This document shows positions 16,481 through 25,338 of a stretch of 64,000 nt of DNA, one piece after another (the first letter of the stretch is position 1; the number at the start of each line of letters is the position of its first letter). The position numbers and the translations under genes are program-made. The stretch covers positions 79,259 through 143,258 of the forward strand of contig CAZOZM010000005.1 of NCBI GenBank assembly GCA_964584255.1, in the 5' to 3' direction. This DNA is from UBA3775 sp964584255 (GTDB taxonomy: Bacteria > Bacillota > Clostridia > Lachnospirales > Lachnospiraceae). The notes under the pieces were generated by a model. It had not been told where the DNA came from, did not search any database, and saw only the letters and a program-made list of their open reading frames with translations.

Positions 16481-18622
16481 TCAGTAGAAAACAACCAGCT
16501 GGCGATACAAATCCATCATAAAAACAAAAACTGCTATCATAATCATTATGGCCGCCGCTTTGTTTCTTGTTCCCGCTGATGATTTTATACCACATCTTGA
16601 GATATAATACCATACGGGAAATAAAATTTGAATGATATATCTTGGCTGACATCCTGCTATTGTATCTCTTCCGACTGCCGTAAATGACACATAAAGCGCT
16701 GTTGCAACAAGTACGATTGTCGCAAATGCAGAGAAAAATGTCACCGCTCTCGTAAGAACTTCCGGCTTTCTGTCATTTGTGTCATTGTCGATAAATGCCA
16801 CTACTGCAATCGTTACTACATAAATTGTTGACATGCTTCCTATTCCCAGATAAGCAAAATTGGTAATGTACTCCTTTGCTGTATCCAGCGAAAGATATGT
16901 CTTAAGGAAGTTCAGAAGTATCTCAGTATATTCAAGCGGATTATTCAGTATGAAGCTAATCTGTTCTGCCGAATTTACTCCGCTTCCGCCTCTTATGTCG
17001 CCTTCGCCTGCTCCCTTAAATACTATAGGAAGTGCGAATGTTCCCATCAGTATAAACATTCCGACAAATGCTGCGGCAATATATTTCTTTTTGCCGCCGT
17101 CAAGATATCTGTATCCCATAAATATCAAAGGAAGTACGAGCGGGAAGTATACCGCCTTAGGAAGACATGCCAGAACCATTATTGCAATAATTCCGCAGAA
17201 TTTCTTAAAGCTTATCTTCGGATTTTCGCTCTGTATCTCTCTTATCATAAGTGCGTAGGCAAGAATCGTAAGAGATGTTACCCACCAATCATAGGAATAA
17301 TTGCTTGCAATGAATATGTTGGTAGGTATAAGTCCTATTGCCGCAATGAGAAGCTTTCCGCTGCCCTTTATCACATACAGTGCGAGACTCATCAGGAATG
17401 AATAGCAAAACAGTATGCAGAGTTTTCCAAGCATTATAACATGCGTATAAGGCAATTCCAGTCCTTTTCCTATCATGATTGTTATTGCCGACGGAATATA
17501 TGCGATGTACTTGTGGTCAATTGCATAACTTGTACATTCCGTTTTTATACCGTATTTTGCAATGGAATTAACCATTGCATTATAATCGCCCCTGCCTTCT
17601 CTGACAAGATTCTGATCATATAATATCCATGAATCAATTTCTATTGCATCCTGTCTTTCAATCTCAGGTTCTCCTAGATATCCCATATATGCGGTTCTTC
17701 CGAAGTGAACCTGATCATCCCAGGAAACACCCATACATCTTGGCAGGGCAATTATACATACAACACCTGCCGTCATGCACACATAAAAAAATACAAAATG
17801 CAGTTTTTCATGAATGCATTTTCTGAACCATATCAGGGTATACAGAATCCACAGAACACAAAACATACAAAGTATCCTGTATTTATTTAAACGTGTATAT
17901 CCGTCTGCACCGAAGTAAAGCATTATCGCCTCATACAGGCATGAAAGCGCAAGTACAAGCAGTGTGCCTGCAGCATATATTATCATTCTTTTGTAGTTAC
18001 TTCGTATATATGCCGGTATTTTCCTTATCTGTTCCGCAGCTTTTTTCAATCGGTTTTTAAGTGAGGTTTTTACCGTAATCAGCAGAATCAGACCACTCAT
18101 AACCGCTGCGATTACAACAACCGTAAGATAATACGGCATCCTGTTAATTCTGATTCCCGTTGAATTTGTTATCGAGTCTCCCGTTATTAATCGGATTCCC
18201 TTAAGTTCAAAATCCTCATTGATGTCAAATCTTATTCCGTTAAGTTTGCTGTAAAACCTCTCCGTATATGAATCTTCTGACGAACATTTTCCCATCTTGA
18301 GTTCCGAATAGTTTACCGGTTCCGTATCGGAATAATAAACTTGAACCTCTGCCGGTTCACCACCGCCTTCAAACTCAAAACTGATGCCGTATACAGTGTC
18401 ATATCCGCTTAAATCGAGATAGATGTTTGCATCCCCGCCTTTGTATTTATACAGGTTTCCATCCACCTCATACTGATTAACGGATTCTTTACCCGTAAAA
18501 ACATAATCCGCATATGTATAATTGTAATCATATTCCTTACCGAGCATACCTTTCATATAAAGGCAGCCCATCAGTGAAAGAAATACAAATACCACTGAAA
18601 AGAAAGCCAGTCTCTTCTTCAT
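16481..18622 (-). CDS. DUF2142-type multi-span membrane protein, probable GT-C glycosyltransferase
   Basis: A 713-residue integral membrane protein with a first span near residues 5-25, a soluble extracytoplasmic domain to about 170, then roughly ten more hydrophobic helices. WDDQVHFGRTAYMGYLG carries the acidic pair on the first long loop that GT-C enzymes use, and GCQPRYIIQILFP near the C-terminus matches the DUF2142 ending. Known GT-C proteins take a sugar from a polyprenyl-phosphate carrier outside the cell. It is coupled to the DUF2304 gene (TAATG overlap) and close to a DPM1-like GT2, which would make the lipid donor. The acceptor is unknown. Confidence 0.8.
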   Translation of the reverse strand: MKKRLAFFSVVFVFLSLMGCLYMKGMLGKEYDYNYTYADYVFTGKESVNQYEVDGNLYKYKGGDANIYLDLSGYDTVYGISFEFEGGGEPAEVQVYYSDTEPVNYSELKMGKCSSEDSYTERFYSKLNGIRFDINEDFELKGIRLITGDSITNSTGIRINRMPYYLTVVVIAAVMSGLILLITVKTSLKNRLKKAAEQIRKIPAYIRSNYKRMIIYAAGTLLVLALSCLYEAIMLYFGADGYTRLNKYRILCMFCVLWILYTLIWFRKCIHEKLHFVFFYVCMTAGVVCIIALPRCMGVSWDDQVHFGRTAYMGYLGEPEIERQDAIEIDSWILYDQNLVREGRGDYNAMVNSIAKYGIKTECTSYAIDHKYIAYIPSAITIMIGKGLELPYTHVIMLGKLCILFCYSFLMSLALYVIKGSGKLLIAAIGLIPTNIFIASNYSYDWWVTSLTILAYALMIREIQSENPKISFKKFCGIIAIMVLACLPKAVYFPLVLPLIFMGYRYLDGGKKKYIAAAFVGMFILMGTFALPIVFKGAGEGDIRGGSGVNSAEQISFILNNPLEYTEILLNFLKTYLSLDTAKEYITNFAYLGIGSMSTIYVVTIAVVAFIDNDTNDRKPEVLTRAVTFFSAFATIVLVATALYVSFTAVGRDTIAGCQPRYIIQILFPVWYYISRCGIKSSAGTRNKAAAIMIMIAVFVFMMDLYRQLVVFY

Positions 18623-18981
18623 TAGTTTTCCTCCGAATCCTCAAGCTTTTCAAGTCTTTTTTCAAGAAGCGCGATTTTCTGATTCAGTCTTTTAACGCTT
18701 CCGGCGGCAATCGATACCGCAACCGTAAGTGTCAGAATTATTAAAAGAGAAAACAGAAATCCCATAAAGAAAATCATGTTAACCGGGCTGGCAATTCCCA
18801 AAAGCTCTGAAAGAGTTTCCATAAGTGTAGGAAAACAGTCCAGTACCAAAACAATTGCAGCCACTGCAAACCATGAAAGTGCATATTTAAGTTCCAATCT
18901 GTTTTTTCTTATCAGATTTACGATGTAAATAACACCCATTATAATCAAAACAGCAATAATAATCTGTAATCTGGTATCCAT
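18622..18981 (-). CDS. DUF2304 small membrane protein
   Basis: A 119-residue protein with three predicted hydrophobic segments (about 5-22, 33-50, 65-92) and a C-terminal coiled coil (RLNQKIALLEKRLEKLED). This matches DUF2304, a family repeatedly found beside dolichol-phosphate-mannose-synthase-like GT2 genes, where it probably anchors or assists the transferase. The start has GGAGG 10 bases upstream. It overlaps the DUF2142 gene by one base and follows the GT2 gene by 45 bases. Confidence 0.85.
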   Translation of the reverse strand: MDTRLQIIIAVLIIMGVIYIVNLIRKNRLELKYALSWFAVAAIVLVLDCFPTLMETLSELLGIASPVNMIFFMGFLFSLLIILTLTVAVSIAAGSVKRLNQKIALLEKRLEKLEDSEEN

Positions 18982-19026
18982 TATTTTAATCCTCCATTAC
19001 ATTTCCGCCTGCATCACGGAAAAGTT

Positions 19027-19719
19027 CTAATGTTTCCTTATCTTTTCTATGAATATTGCAAGTGTAACCTTAATCATGTAGTAAATTGACTTGCGTGGAG
19101 AAATTGAGGATACTCCTTCTTCTCTCGGTCTCATTATTACCGGAACTTCCTGCACCTTTTTGCCATTACATATCACTCTTACCGTTGTTTCAGGTTCCGG
19201 ATAATCCTTAGGATATGAGTTTGCAAAATTCTTTATTATCTCTTTGTCACACATTCTGAATCCCGATGTAGGATCAGTAATCTTAACACCTGTAAGGAGT
19301 TTAATCAGCCATGAGAAATACTTAATTCCGAACCTTCTGGCGGAAGATGACTGAAATCCCTGCTTTGTTATAAATCTGGAACCTATTACCATGTTACAGC
19401 CGTTTTTCACAAGATAATCAGCCATATCATTCAGATACTTAGCATCATGCTGACCGTCGCCGTCAAACTGTACGGCAATATCATAGCCATTTTCCAAAGC
19501 GTACCAATATCCTGTCTGAACTGCTCCTCCGATTCCGAGATTGAGCGGAAGGTTAAGAACATTTAATCCGTTCTCCTTACATTTTTCGTAGGTATCATCC
19601 GTTGATCTGTCATTAATTACGACATAATCAAAGCCGGGTGCATTTTCTTCAATGTCTTTCACTGTTGATAATATACTCGCCGTCTCGTTATAAGCCGGTA
19701 TAATTACTAATTTCTTCAT
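19027..19719 (-). CDS. Dolichol-phosphate-mannose-synthase-like glycosyltransferase (GT2)
   Basis: A soluble 230-residue GT2 enzyme: VIIPAYNETASI (6-17), VINDRSTDDT (34-43), VQFDGDGQHD, and DPTSGFRMCDKEII, the DPM1/GtrB signature region. It lacks C-terminal membrane spans, so membrane association may depend on the DUF2304 partner immediately downstream. It probably makes an undecaprenyl-phosphate sugar from an NDP-sugar for the DUF2142 protein. It has a GGAGG site before the ATG. The 96-base gap upstream is rich in short inverted repeats but holds no clear terminator. Confidence 0.88.
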   Translation of the reverse strand: MKKLVIIPAYNETASILSTVKDIEENAPGFDYVVINDRSTDDTYEKCKENGLNVLNLPLNLGIGGAVQTGYWYALENGYDIAVQFDGDGQHDAKYLNDMADYLVKNGCNMVIGSRFITKQGFQSSSARRFGIKYFSWLIKLLTGVKITDPTSGFRMCDKEIIKNFANSYPKDYPEPETTVRVICNGKKVQEVPVIMRPREEGVSSISPRKSIYYMIKVTLAIFIEKIRKH

Positions 19720-19815
19720 CTTTCCTCCGTCAGAGCCTGAGCCCCGTACTGACTGTCAGGCGGACATGAAATCCGCTTCCGTTTTGTAATATGCTAACTC
19801 TTCGAACTTTTTCTT

Positions 19816-20607
19816 TTACAGCGAGTTCGATTTTTCACTGCTGCCGTAAGCCTTAACCAGAATCTTTGCAATCCATGCCGGCCAGAACTTTCTGTACATT
19901 TCGTAGTCCTCTGCTCCTCTTCCCGTTTCCGTAATCACGGCAGAAGTCTCCGATTCCTCATGAATTCTGTGTTTTGTCAAAGGTTCAGTGCAATATATAA
20001 AGCTGCCCTTATACTTTGAAAGCAGTTCCCATGCTTCCCAATCCTCATTTGTTCTGAAATGATTCTTGAAGAAAGGTTCTTTGAGCATGGTCTTGTTGTA
20101 GGTAACGGATGGACAGCATATCGGTGAACCGAGTGAAAGAATTCTCCTTCTGACAAAACGGCTTGTTCTTAAAGCCTTAATCTTAAGCGGAGCAAGCATC
20201 ACTCTCTTCACTTTCAATATTTTGTTCGTTTTTACGTCCCTGCCGTTTCTCAGCTCATAATAATCGGTGAAAAAAATTATAGGCTGTTTTTCCGCATCCA
20301 TCATTTTTATTGCCGTCTCGGCATAATGTGGATCATAAAAATCATCCTGATGGGCAATTGTTACATACTCTGTCTCACATTTCGAATATGCGAAATTCCA
20401 ATCCTGTGTGATACCCTTTTCACCCTCGTTTATATAGTATGGAATATCATACTTTTCCGCCATGTTTTTTATAAAATCACAGGGTGTTGCCGTACATATT
20501 ATTATGTCCGCATATGCTCTCTGGCATACAAGGGATTCAAGGCATTCCTCAAGAAACCTGCTTTCTTTGTAGGCGCAAACTGCGAATGTAAGCTTTTTCG
20601 CTGACAT
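19816..20607 (-). CDS. Glycosyltransferase family 2
   Basis: A 263-residue GT2 protein: FAVCAYKESRFLEECLESL at the N-terminus, ADIIICTATPCD, and the metal site HQDDFYDPHYAE. DIIICTATPCD replaces the more usual DDGS, so it is a divergent member. It has a GGAGGG site before the ATG and lies 17 bases downstream of a licD gene. Donor and acceptor are unknown; the context indicates a role in the same glycan. Confidence 0.82.
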   Translation of the reverse strand: MSAKKLTFAVCAYKESRFLEECLESLVCQRAYADIIICTATPCDFIKNMAEKYDIPYYINEGEKGITQDWNFAYSKCETEYVTIAHQDDFYDPHYAETAIKMMDAEKQPIIFFTDYYELRNGRDVKTNKILKVKRVMLAPLKIKALRTSRFVRRRILSLGSPICCPSVTYNKTMLKEPFFKNHFRTNEDWEAWELLSKYKGSFIYCTEPLTKHRIHEESETSAVITETGRGAEDYEMYRKFWPAWIAKILVKAYGSSEKSNSL

Positions 20608-20624
20608 ATAAACCCTCCTGACCG

Positions 20625-21494
20625 TTATCTGTCAATTTCGAGATTTTCAAACTCACCGAACTCAAGTATATACGGAACATGATTCTTCTGCTTATCCTTT
20701 GGCGGAATAACCATATAGTCTCCGAACTTTCTTGTAAGACATTCGTGGTTCTTTCCCGGAACTTTAACCATAAGATACTCAAACTTTTTCTCTGCAAGAG
20801 GGAATATCTCATCTCTTCTCATTGAATTTTCCAGAGGCGTCGTTCCGAAGAAACATGAAACCCATTCAGTTTCCATGTTGTTATACTTTGTGGCATTCTT
20901 CATATAGTGTCTGTTTATGAAACTTCTTGAAAAATGTGTGGTCTTAAGCACAAAGTGGGCAAATCTGCATATTGCCGCTACCACTGTTTTCTTCCATCCC
21001 TTCATAAACAGTACCGGATTCCCAAAGTCCCTGAGAATTCTCATTTTATGCCAGAAAAATACTGACCAGAGCTGCTTTTTCTTCGCAAAACCTCCCGGTG
21101 CAACATTGTCAAACGGATAGATTGCAACATCTATTCCCATGTCAACATTCGCTTCTTTAAAAATCTCCGGCACATTTCTTGTGCCTTTTCTTATAAATTC
21201 GGCATTATAAAAAGGAAAATCCCTGTCAACCGATATGTCAAGCACTCTGTACTTATCAGTATAGTCACGCTTTGCTATTTCGAGAAATCTGTCATAATCC
21301 TTACGGAGCATACCGATATCAATATCATCATCCCATGGAATAAATCCCTGATGTCTCTCAACACCGATTGCACATCCGGCAAATATAAAATACGGAAGAT
21401 CATTTTCTTCACATATTTTCATGAAATCCTCTAGAATAACGCACTGCGCAAGCTGCAGTTTTCTAAGGGTTTTTTCTTCATACTGTCCCGACAT
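20625..21494 (-). CDS. LicD-family phosphotransferase (copy 1)
   Basis: LicD proteins transfer a phospho-alcohol (phosphocholine, phosphoglycerol, ribitol phosphate) from a CDP carrier to a glycan. The 289-residue product has the family core FAGCAIGVERHQGFIPWDDD with IDIG following (about residues 38-60) and the KDYDRFL continuation. The ATG lies 17 bases inside the end of the flippase gene, with GGAAG 8 bases upstream. Candidate donors made in this locus are CMP-aminoethylphosphonate and CDP-glycerol; which copy uses which is not decidable from sequence. Confidence 0.9.
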   Translation of the reverse strand: MSGQYEEKTLRKLQLAQCVILEDFMKICEENDLPYFIFAGCAIGVERHQGFIPWDDDIDIGMLRKDYDRFLEIAKRDYTDKYRVLDISVDRDFPFYNAEFIRKGTRNVPEIFKEANVDMGIDVAIYPFDNVAPGGFAKKKQLWSVFFWHKMRILRDFGNPVLFMKGWKKTVVAAICRFAHFVLKTTHFSRSFINRHYMKNATKYNNMETEWVSCFFGTTPLENSMRRDEIFPLAEKKFEYLMVKVPGKNHECLTRKFGDYMVIPPKDKQKNHVPYILEFGEFENLEIDR

Positions 21495-22746
21495 TTCTTT
21501 TTCTTCCTTTCCAAAATATGCATACGGTAAGCATTACGGCAAGCAGCACCACAATAATAAGGTATCCTGCTGCAGCACCGTTAAGACCCGATTTTCTTGT
21601 GAGCGGATCCAGAAGCAGCAGTGAAATACCCGAAGCCAGTAAATACACCGGAATCATGAGTCCCTGAACCCTCATTATAGTAAGTACATAATAAAGTATT
21701 ATGTTTATTGCATTAATGCTTCCCGCCAGGAGAAGAATTAAAAGTGTTAATTTATAGTCTGCAAGATTCACCCCGTATAAAAGAGATAAAACAGGAATTC
21801 CGAGCAGGAACGCCCCTATTTCACATACAAGTGTAAATCCCATTATTGTAAGAATCAGCTTTCTTATTACACCGACAAATTCCTTATAACGTCCGTCAGC
21901 ATAATTTCTGGCCATCTGTGTCTGCATCGGTTTAAAGATTATTCCGCTGAAAAGGTTTATTACCAGGTTCGGCATAAACACAGCCGTGTAATAGAGCTGA
22001 AATCTGTCACCGCATACCCTGTCAACCGATAATTTGGATGAGTTAACAATGTATGTTGAAAGAAATGTACACACGGCTAACGGAAAACAGCTCACAAAAA
22101 TTGAAGCAAAAGCTTTTTTTTCCAGACTGATTTTCACTGTCGTAAATTCACGGCATATGCAAATGTCCGTAATGATTATCACAACCGTCTCTATCAGAAT
22201 CATTATGACGAGTGACATCATTATGTTCCGTGTCAGACCAAGTGCCAGGGTGATTGCGAGCATGGAGGCTGCAGTCCTTATAAACATTGATTTTCCGGAT
22301 ATGTCTATACGGTTGTTACGCTGAAATTCTCCTTCAAAAACATCTGCCGCACCCTCAAGGATTTTATATATACATACAAGAATTACGACTCCTGCCTTTG
22401 TTGTTCCGTAACCGTTCAGAAAAACATATCCCAGACAAATCAGAAAAGTAAGCAAACACAAAATAATACGCACGCCGAGATACTCGGTAAATCCATGTTC
22501 ATTATTTACGTCCGTAACCTGATAGGTTCTGATTTCAAAATATGCAATGGTGGTCAGCCACTGAGCAACAGAAAGTCCCAGCGAAAACATTCCGCCTATG
22601 CTCTCTCCCATAAAACGGCTCACAACTATCGTCATTACCAGTGTTGACAGTGCAAAAAAACCGCTGCCGAGAGTATACCAAAAATATTTTTTCTTTCCGT
22701 CCGCTTCCTTGCCGCCAATTATGAATGAAATAAGTTTCTGAAACAT
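21478..22746 (-). CDS. Wzx-type polysaccharide flippase (MOP superfamily)
   Basis: A 422-residue membrane protein with about 12 hydrophobic helices and no soluble domains, of the length and pattern of O-antigen/teichoic acid flippases. It would turn an undecaprenyl-PP-linked glycan unit across the membrane. Its start overlaps the stop of licD copy 2 (TAATG) and its end overlaps licD copy 1, tying the flippase to the phospho-decoration genes. No Wzy polymerase is recognisable nearby. Confidence 0.87.
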   Translation of the reverse strand: MFQKLISFIIGGKEADGKKKYFWYTLGSGFFALSTLVMTIVVSRFMGESIGGMFSLGLSVAQWLTTIAYFEIRTYQVTDVNNEHGFTEYLGVRIILCLLTFLICLGYVFLNGYGTTKAGVVILVCIYKILEGAADVFEGEFQRNNRIDISGKSMFIRTAASMLAITLALGLTRNIMMSLVIMILIETVVIIITDICICREFTTVKISLEKKAFASIFVSCFPLAVCTFLSTYIVNSSKLSVDRVCGDRFQLYYTAVFMPNLVINLFSGIIFKPMQTQMARNYADGRYKEFVGVIRKLILTIMGFTLVCEIGAFLLGIPVLSLLYGVNLADYKLTLLILLLAGSINAINIILYYVLTIMRVQGLMIPVYLLASGISLLLLDPLTRKSGLNGAAAGYLIIVVLLAVMLTVCIFWKGRKRNVGTV

Positions 22747-23591
22747 TATTTATCTCCAAAATCAAGAATATAAGGATAGTGATTCTTTCTCTTTTCCACG
22801 GGTGGAAGCTGCATATAATCTCCGTATATAAAACGAAGCTGTTCATCAAGGTCCTTTTGGAAGTTAATCTCCATTCCCTCAAACTCAAGCTTCATCAAAG
22901 GATAGGATTTCTTCCTGCTTATCATGTTTATATACGGACTCGTGTCACAGAAATAAGCCATTCTGTCAGTTTCCATGTCATTATACATGGTACTGTATTT
23001 CTTACACCTTCCGTATATAAAACGCGGCGAAATTCTGAATACGACCAAAACAACATGAGCCAGACCGCATATACCATGTACAAGTTTTTTCTTTATTCCC
23101 CTGTAAGGAAGCACTGGAAATGCTATATGTCTCAATATAAGTATCTTGCTCCAAAACCAGGTTTTTAACGCCTGCTTTCTCATAAGCCTGTCATCATCAG
23201 CCGCATTGTCAAACGCATATACATCGAGAAAAATTCCCAGCTCACAGTCAATATTCTTAAGGGAATCTTCGACAAATCTCGTTCCCTTAATCATTATTCT
23301 GGTTGTCATCAGCGGATAGTTTTTCATGTGCTCCGCATTTCCTATGGTATATTTGTCTGCAAATCTTTCCTCGAAAACACTGAGAAGCTTCTCATAATCT
23401 TTCCTCGGAAGACCCACATCTATATCATCATCCCACGGAATAAAACCTTTATGCCTTAATGCGCCTATTCCGGTTCCTGCCAGAGCGAAGTATGTAAGAC
23501 CAAATTCCTCACACACATCAATAAAATCCTTAAAAATGGAGAGCTCCAACGCCTGAACCCTGTGGAGTGTTATATCATCATATTCTTTCAT
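22746..23591 (-). CDS. LicD-family phosphotransferase (copy 2)
   Basis: A 281-residue LicD protein with the core LAGTGIGALRHKGFIPWDDD followed by IDVGLPRKDYEKLL, closely parallel to copy 1 but clearly diverged. The start is set at the ATG 23591, preceded by GAGG 5 bases upstream; a GTG six codons earlier lacks a site. It is flanked by tagD upstream and the coupled flippase downstream. The direct link to tagD makes phosphoglycerol transfer the simplest guess for this copy; AEP transfer is the alternative. Confidence 0.9.
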   Translation of the reverse strand: MKEYDDITLHRVQALELSIFKDFIDVCEEFGLTYFALAGTGIGALRHKGFIPWDDDIDVGLPRKDYEKLLSVFEERFADKYTIGNAEHMKNYPLMTTRIMIKGTRFVEDSLKNIDCELGIFLDVYAFDNAADDDRLMRKQALKTWFWSKILILRHIAFPVLPYRGIKKKLVHGICGLAHVVLVVFRISPRFIYGRCKKYSTMYNDMETDRMAYFCDTSPYINMISRKKSYPLMKLEFEGMEINFQKDLDEQLRFIYGDYMQLPPVEKRKNHYPYILDFGDK

Positions 23592-23621
23592 TTTTACCTC
23601 TGTAGTCACTAACAGTCGGAA

Positions 23622-24014
23622 TTACTTGTTAAGTAAATCCGATTTAATCTTTGTTGTCGAAATTTCCGGAGTTCTCGGAAGATAAACAACATCACAATAT
23701 TCCTTAAGCTCGTCGAATTTTCCTTCCCAGTCATTTCCCATTACAAACACATCTGCATGGTAAAGCTGAACATCGGATTTTTTCTGTTCCCAGTTTTCTT
23801 CCGGAATAACAAGGTCAACATACCTGATTGCTTCAAGCAATGCCTTGCGTTCTTCATATGAGAAATAGCACTTCTTCTGTTTTTCATTCCAGTTAAATTC
23901 ATCAGTTGAAAGTGCCACTATGAGATAATCTCCCATCTCCTTCGCACGTCTGAGAAGATTTATGTGTCCATAGTGAAGAAGGTCAAAAGTTCCATATGTT
24001 ATAACTCTTTTCAT
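23622..24014 (-). CDS. tagD: Glycerol-3-phosphate cytidylyltransferase
   Basis: Makes CDP-glycerol from CTP and sn-glycerol-3-phosphate. The 130 residues align along their whole length with Bacillus TagD as I recall it: MKRVITYGTFDLLHYGHINL with the HxGH motif at 14-17, LSTDEFN, VIPEENWEQKKSDV, DVFVMGNDWEGKFD, and the C-terminal RTPEISTTKI signature (ISTT). The start at 24014 has GGAGG 5 bases upstream; the frame is open a few codons further without a site. It sits 13 bases downstream of the PEP-mutase gene. No TagB/TagF polymerase is in the window, so CDP-glycerol probably feeds a LicD protein. Confidence 0.93.
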   Translation of the reverse strand: MKRVITYGTFDLLHYGHINLLRRAKEMGDYLIVALSTDEFNWNEKQKKCYFSYEERKALLEAIRYVDLVIPEENWEQKKSDVQLYHADVFVMGNDWEGKFDELKEYCDVVYLPRTPEISTTKIKSDLLNK

Positions 24015-24027
24015 CTTTTCCTCCGGC

Positions 24028-25323
24028 CTATAATTCGTCAATAAGTGTAATTATCTTCTTAAATGGCATAAGTTTTGAATCCACTTCATATGCTCTGTGG
24101 TATTTAAGAATCTCAGTTGCCGTCTCCTGCATTGCCGGGAACGCACTTCTCGTAAGCTGGTTTGCATAGATTACTATGTTTATTCCATGTGATGCAAGTT
24201 CTGCTTCAGTTACCGTATTAAATGATGTAGGCACGACAACGATAGGTGTCTTGCTGTCTTTTTCCCTGAATTTATCGCAGAATTCAAATATTTCATCCGG
24301 CTCTTTTCTTCTGCTGTGAATCATGATTCCATCCGCACCGGCATCCACATATGCGAAAGCTCTTTCGAGCGCATCATCCATTCCCTGTTCAAGAATAAGA
24401 CTTTCAATTCTTGCAATAATCATGAAATCTTCCGTAAGCTGAACAGCTTTGCCGGCTCTGATTTTGGCACAGAAATTCTCAATTGTATCCTGTGTCTGAA
24501 CAACTTCCGTACCGAAAAGCGAATTCTTCTTAAGGCCTGTTTTATCCTCAATTATTACGGCGGATACTCCGACTCTTTCAAGAGTTCTTACATTATATAC
24601 AAAGTGCTCGATAAGTCCGCCGGTATCACCGTCAAGGATAATAGGCTTTGTGGTAACCTCCATAACGTCATCAATGGTACGGAGTCTTGACGACATGTCA
24701 ACAAGCTCAATATCAGGCTTTCCCTTGGCTGTTGAGTCACAGAGACTTGAAACCCACATTGCATCAAACTGGTCAAGCGCTCCATTGTTTGCGACAACGG
24801 TTTTTTCAGCAATAAGACCTGTAAGACCGCTGTGTACTTCAATTGTCTTAACCACAGGGCACATTCCAAGAAGCTGTTTCAGTCTTTTTCTTCTGTATTC
24901 AGGCATTGCAAGCTTTTCTCTGGCTATGCTGTCCTGTTTTTTTACATTTTCATTATAGGTATAAGGCACTTCAATAAGCTCGCCGCCGTATTTCTTAAGT
25001 GCTTCAATTACATTTTCCCTGATTACATTTTCAGGTTCCTCTTTCCAATTGTCACCGTGAATTACATAGTCAGGCTTAAGCTCGCTGATTACGGAATCGT
25101 ACATAATCGTATTCTGGATTATTACTTCATCAACGCCTTCCAGCTTTTTAACCATTTCAACTCTCTCTTCAAATGAAATAGTTGGAAATCTGTTAAATCT
25201 TACCATCTCTGAATCACAAAGAACGCCTACGACAACCCTGCCGTATTCACGTGCTTTGTTAATTATGTTAATGTGTCCGTCATGTATTATGTCTGTACAG
25301 AAACATGTATAAACTGTCTTCAT
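24028..25323 (-). CDS. pepM: Nucleotidyltransferase-PEP phosphomutase fusion
   Basis: Catalyses the first C-P bond-forming step, phosphoenolpyruvate to phosphonopyruvate. Residues about 1-125 are a TagD-like nucleotidyltransferase fold (HDGH at 14-17, VIHGDNW near 87), but the family's C-terminal ISTT signature is replaced by TYNENVKK, so its activity is doubtful. Residues about 155-430 are the PEP mutase domain, with ILDGDTGG at 229-236 and the diagnostic EDKTGLKKNS at 259-268 that separates mutase from isocitrate lyase-like relatives. The ATG 25323 has GGAGGG 4 bases upstream. It is 15 bases downstream of the decarboxylase gene that drives the unfavourable equilibrium. Confidence 0.95.
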   Translation of the reverse strand: MKTVYTCFCTDIIHDGHINIINKAREYGRVVVGVLCDSEMVRFNRFPTISFEERVEMVKKLEGVDEVIIQNTIMYDSVISELKPDYVIHGDNWKEEPENVIRENVIEALKKYGGELIEVPYTYNENVKKQDSIAREKLAMPEYRRKRLKQLLGMCPVVKTIEVHSGLTGLIAEKTVVANNGALDQFDAMWVSSLCDSTAKGKPDIELVDMSSRLRTIDDVMEVTTKPIILDGDTGGLIEHFVYNVRTLERVGVSAVIIEDKTGLKKNSLFGTEVVQTQDTIENFCAKIRAGKAVQLTEDFMIIARIESLILEQGMDDALERAFAYVDAGADGIMIHSRRKEPDEIFEFCDKFREKDSKTPIVVVPTSFNTVTEAELASHGINIVIYANQLTRSAFPAMQETATEILKYHRAYEVDSKLMPFKKIITLIDEL

Positions 25324-25338
25324 TTTTCCCTCCAATTT

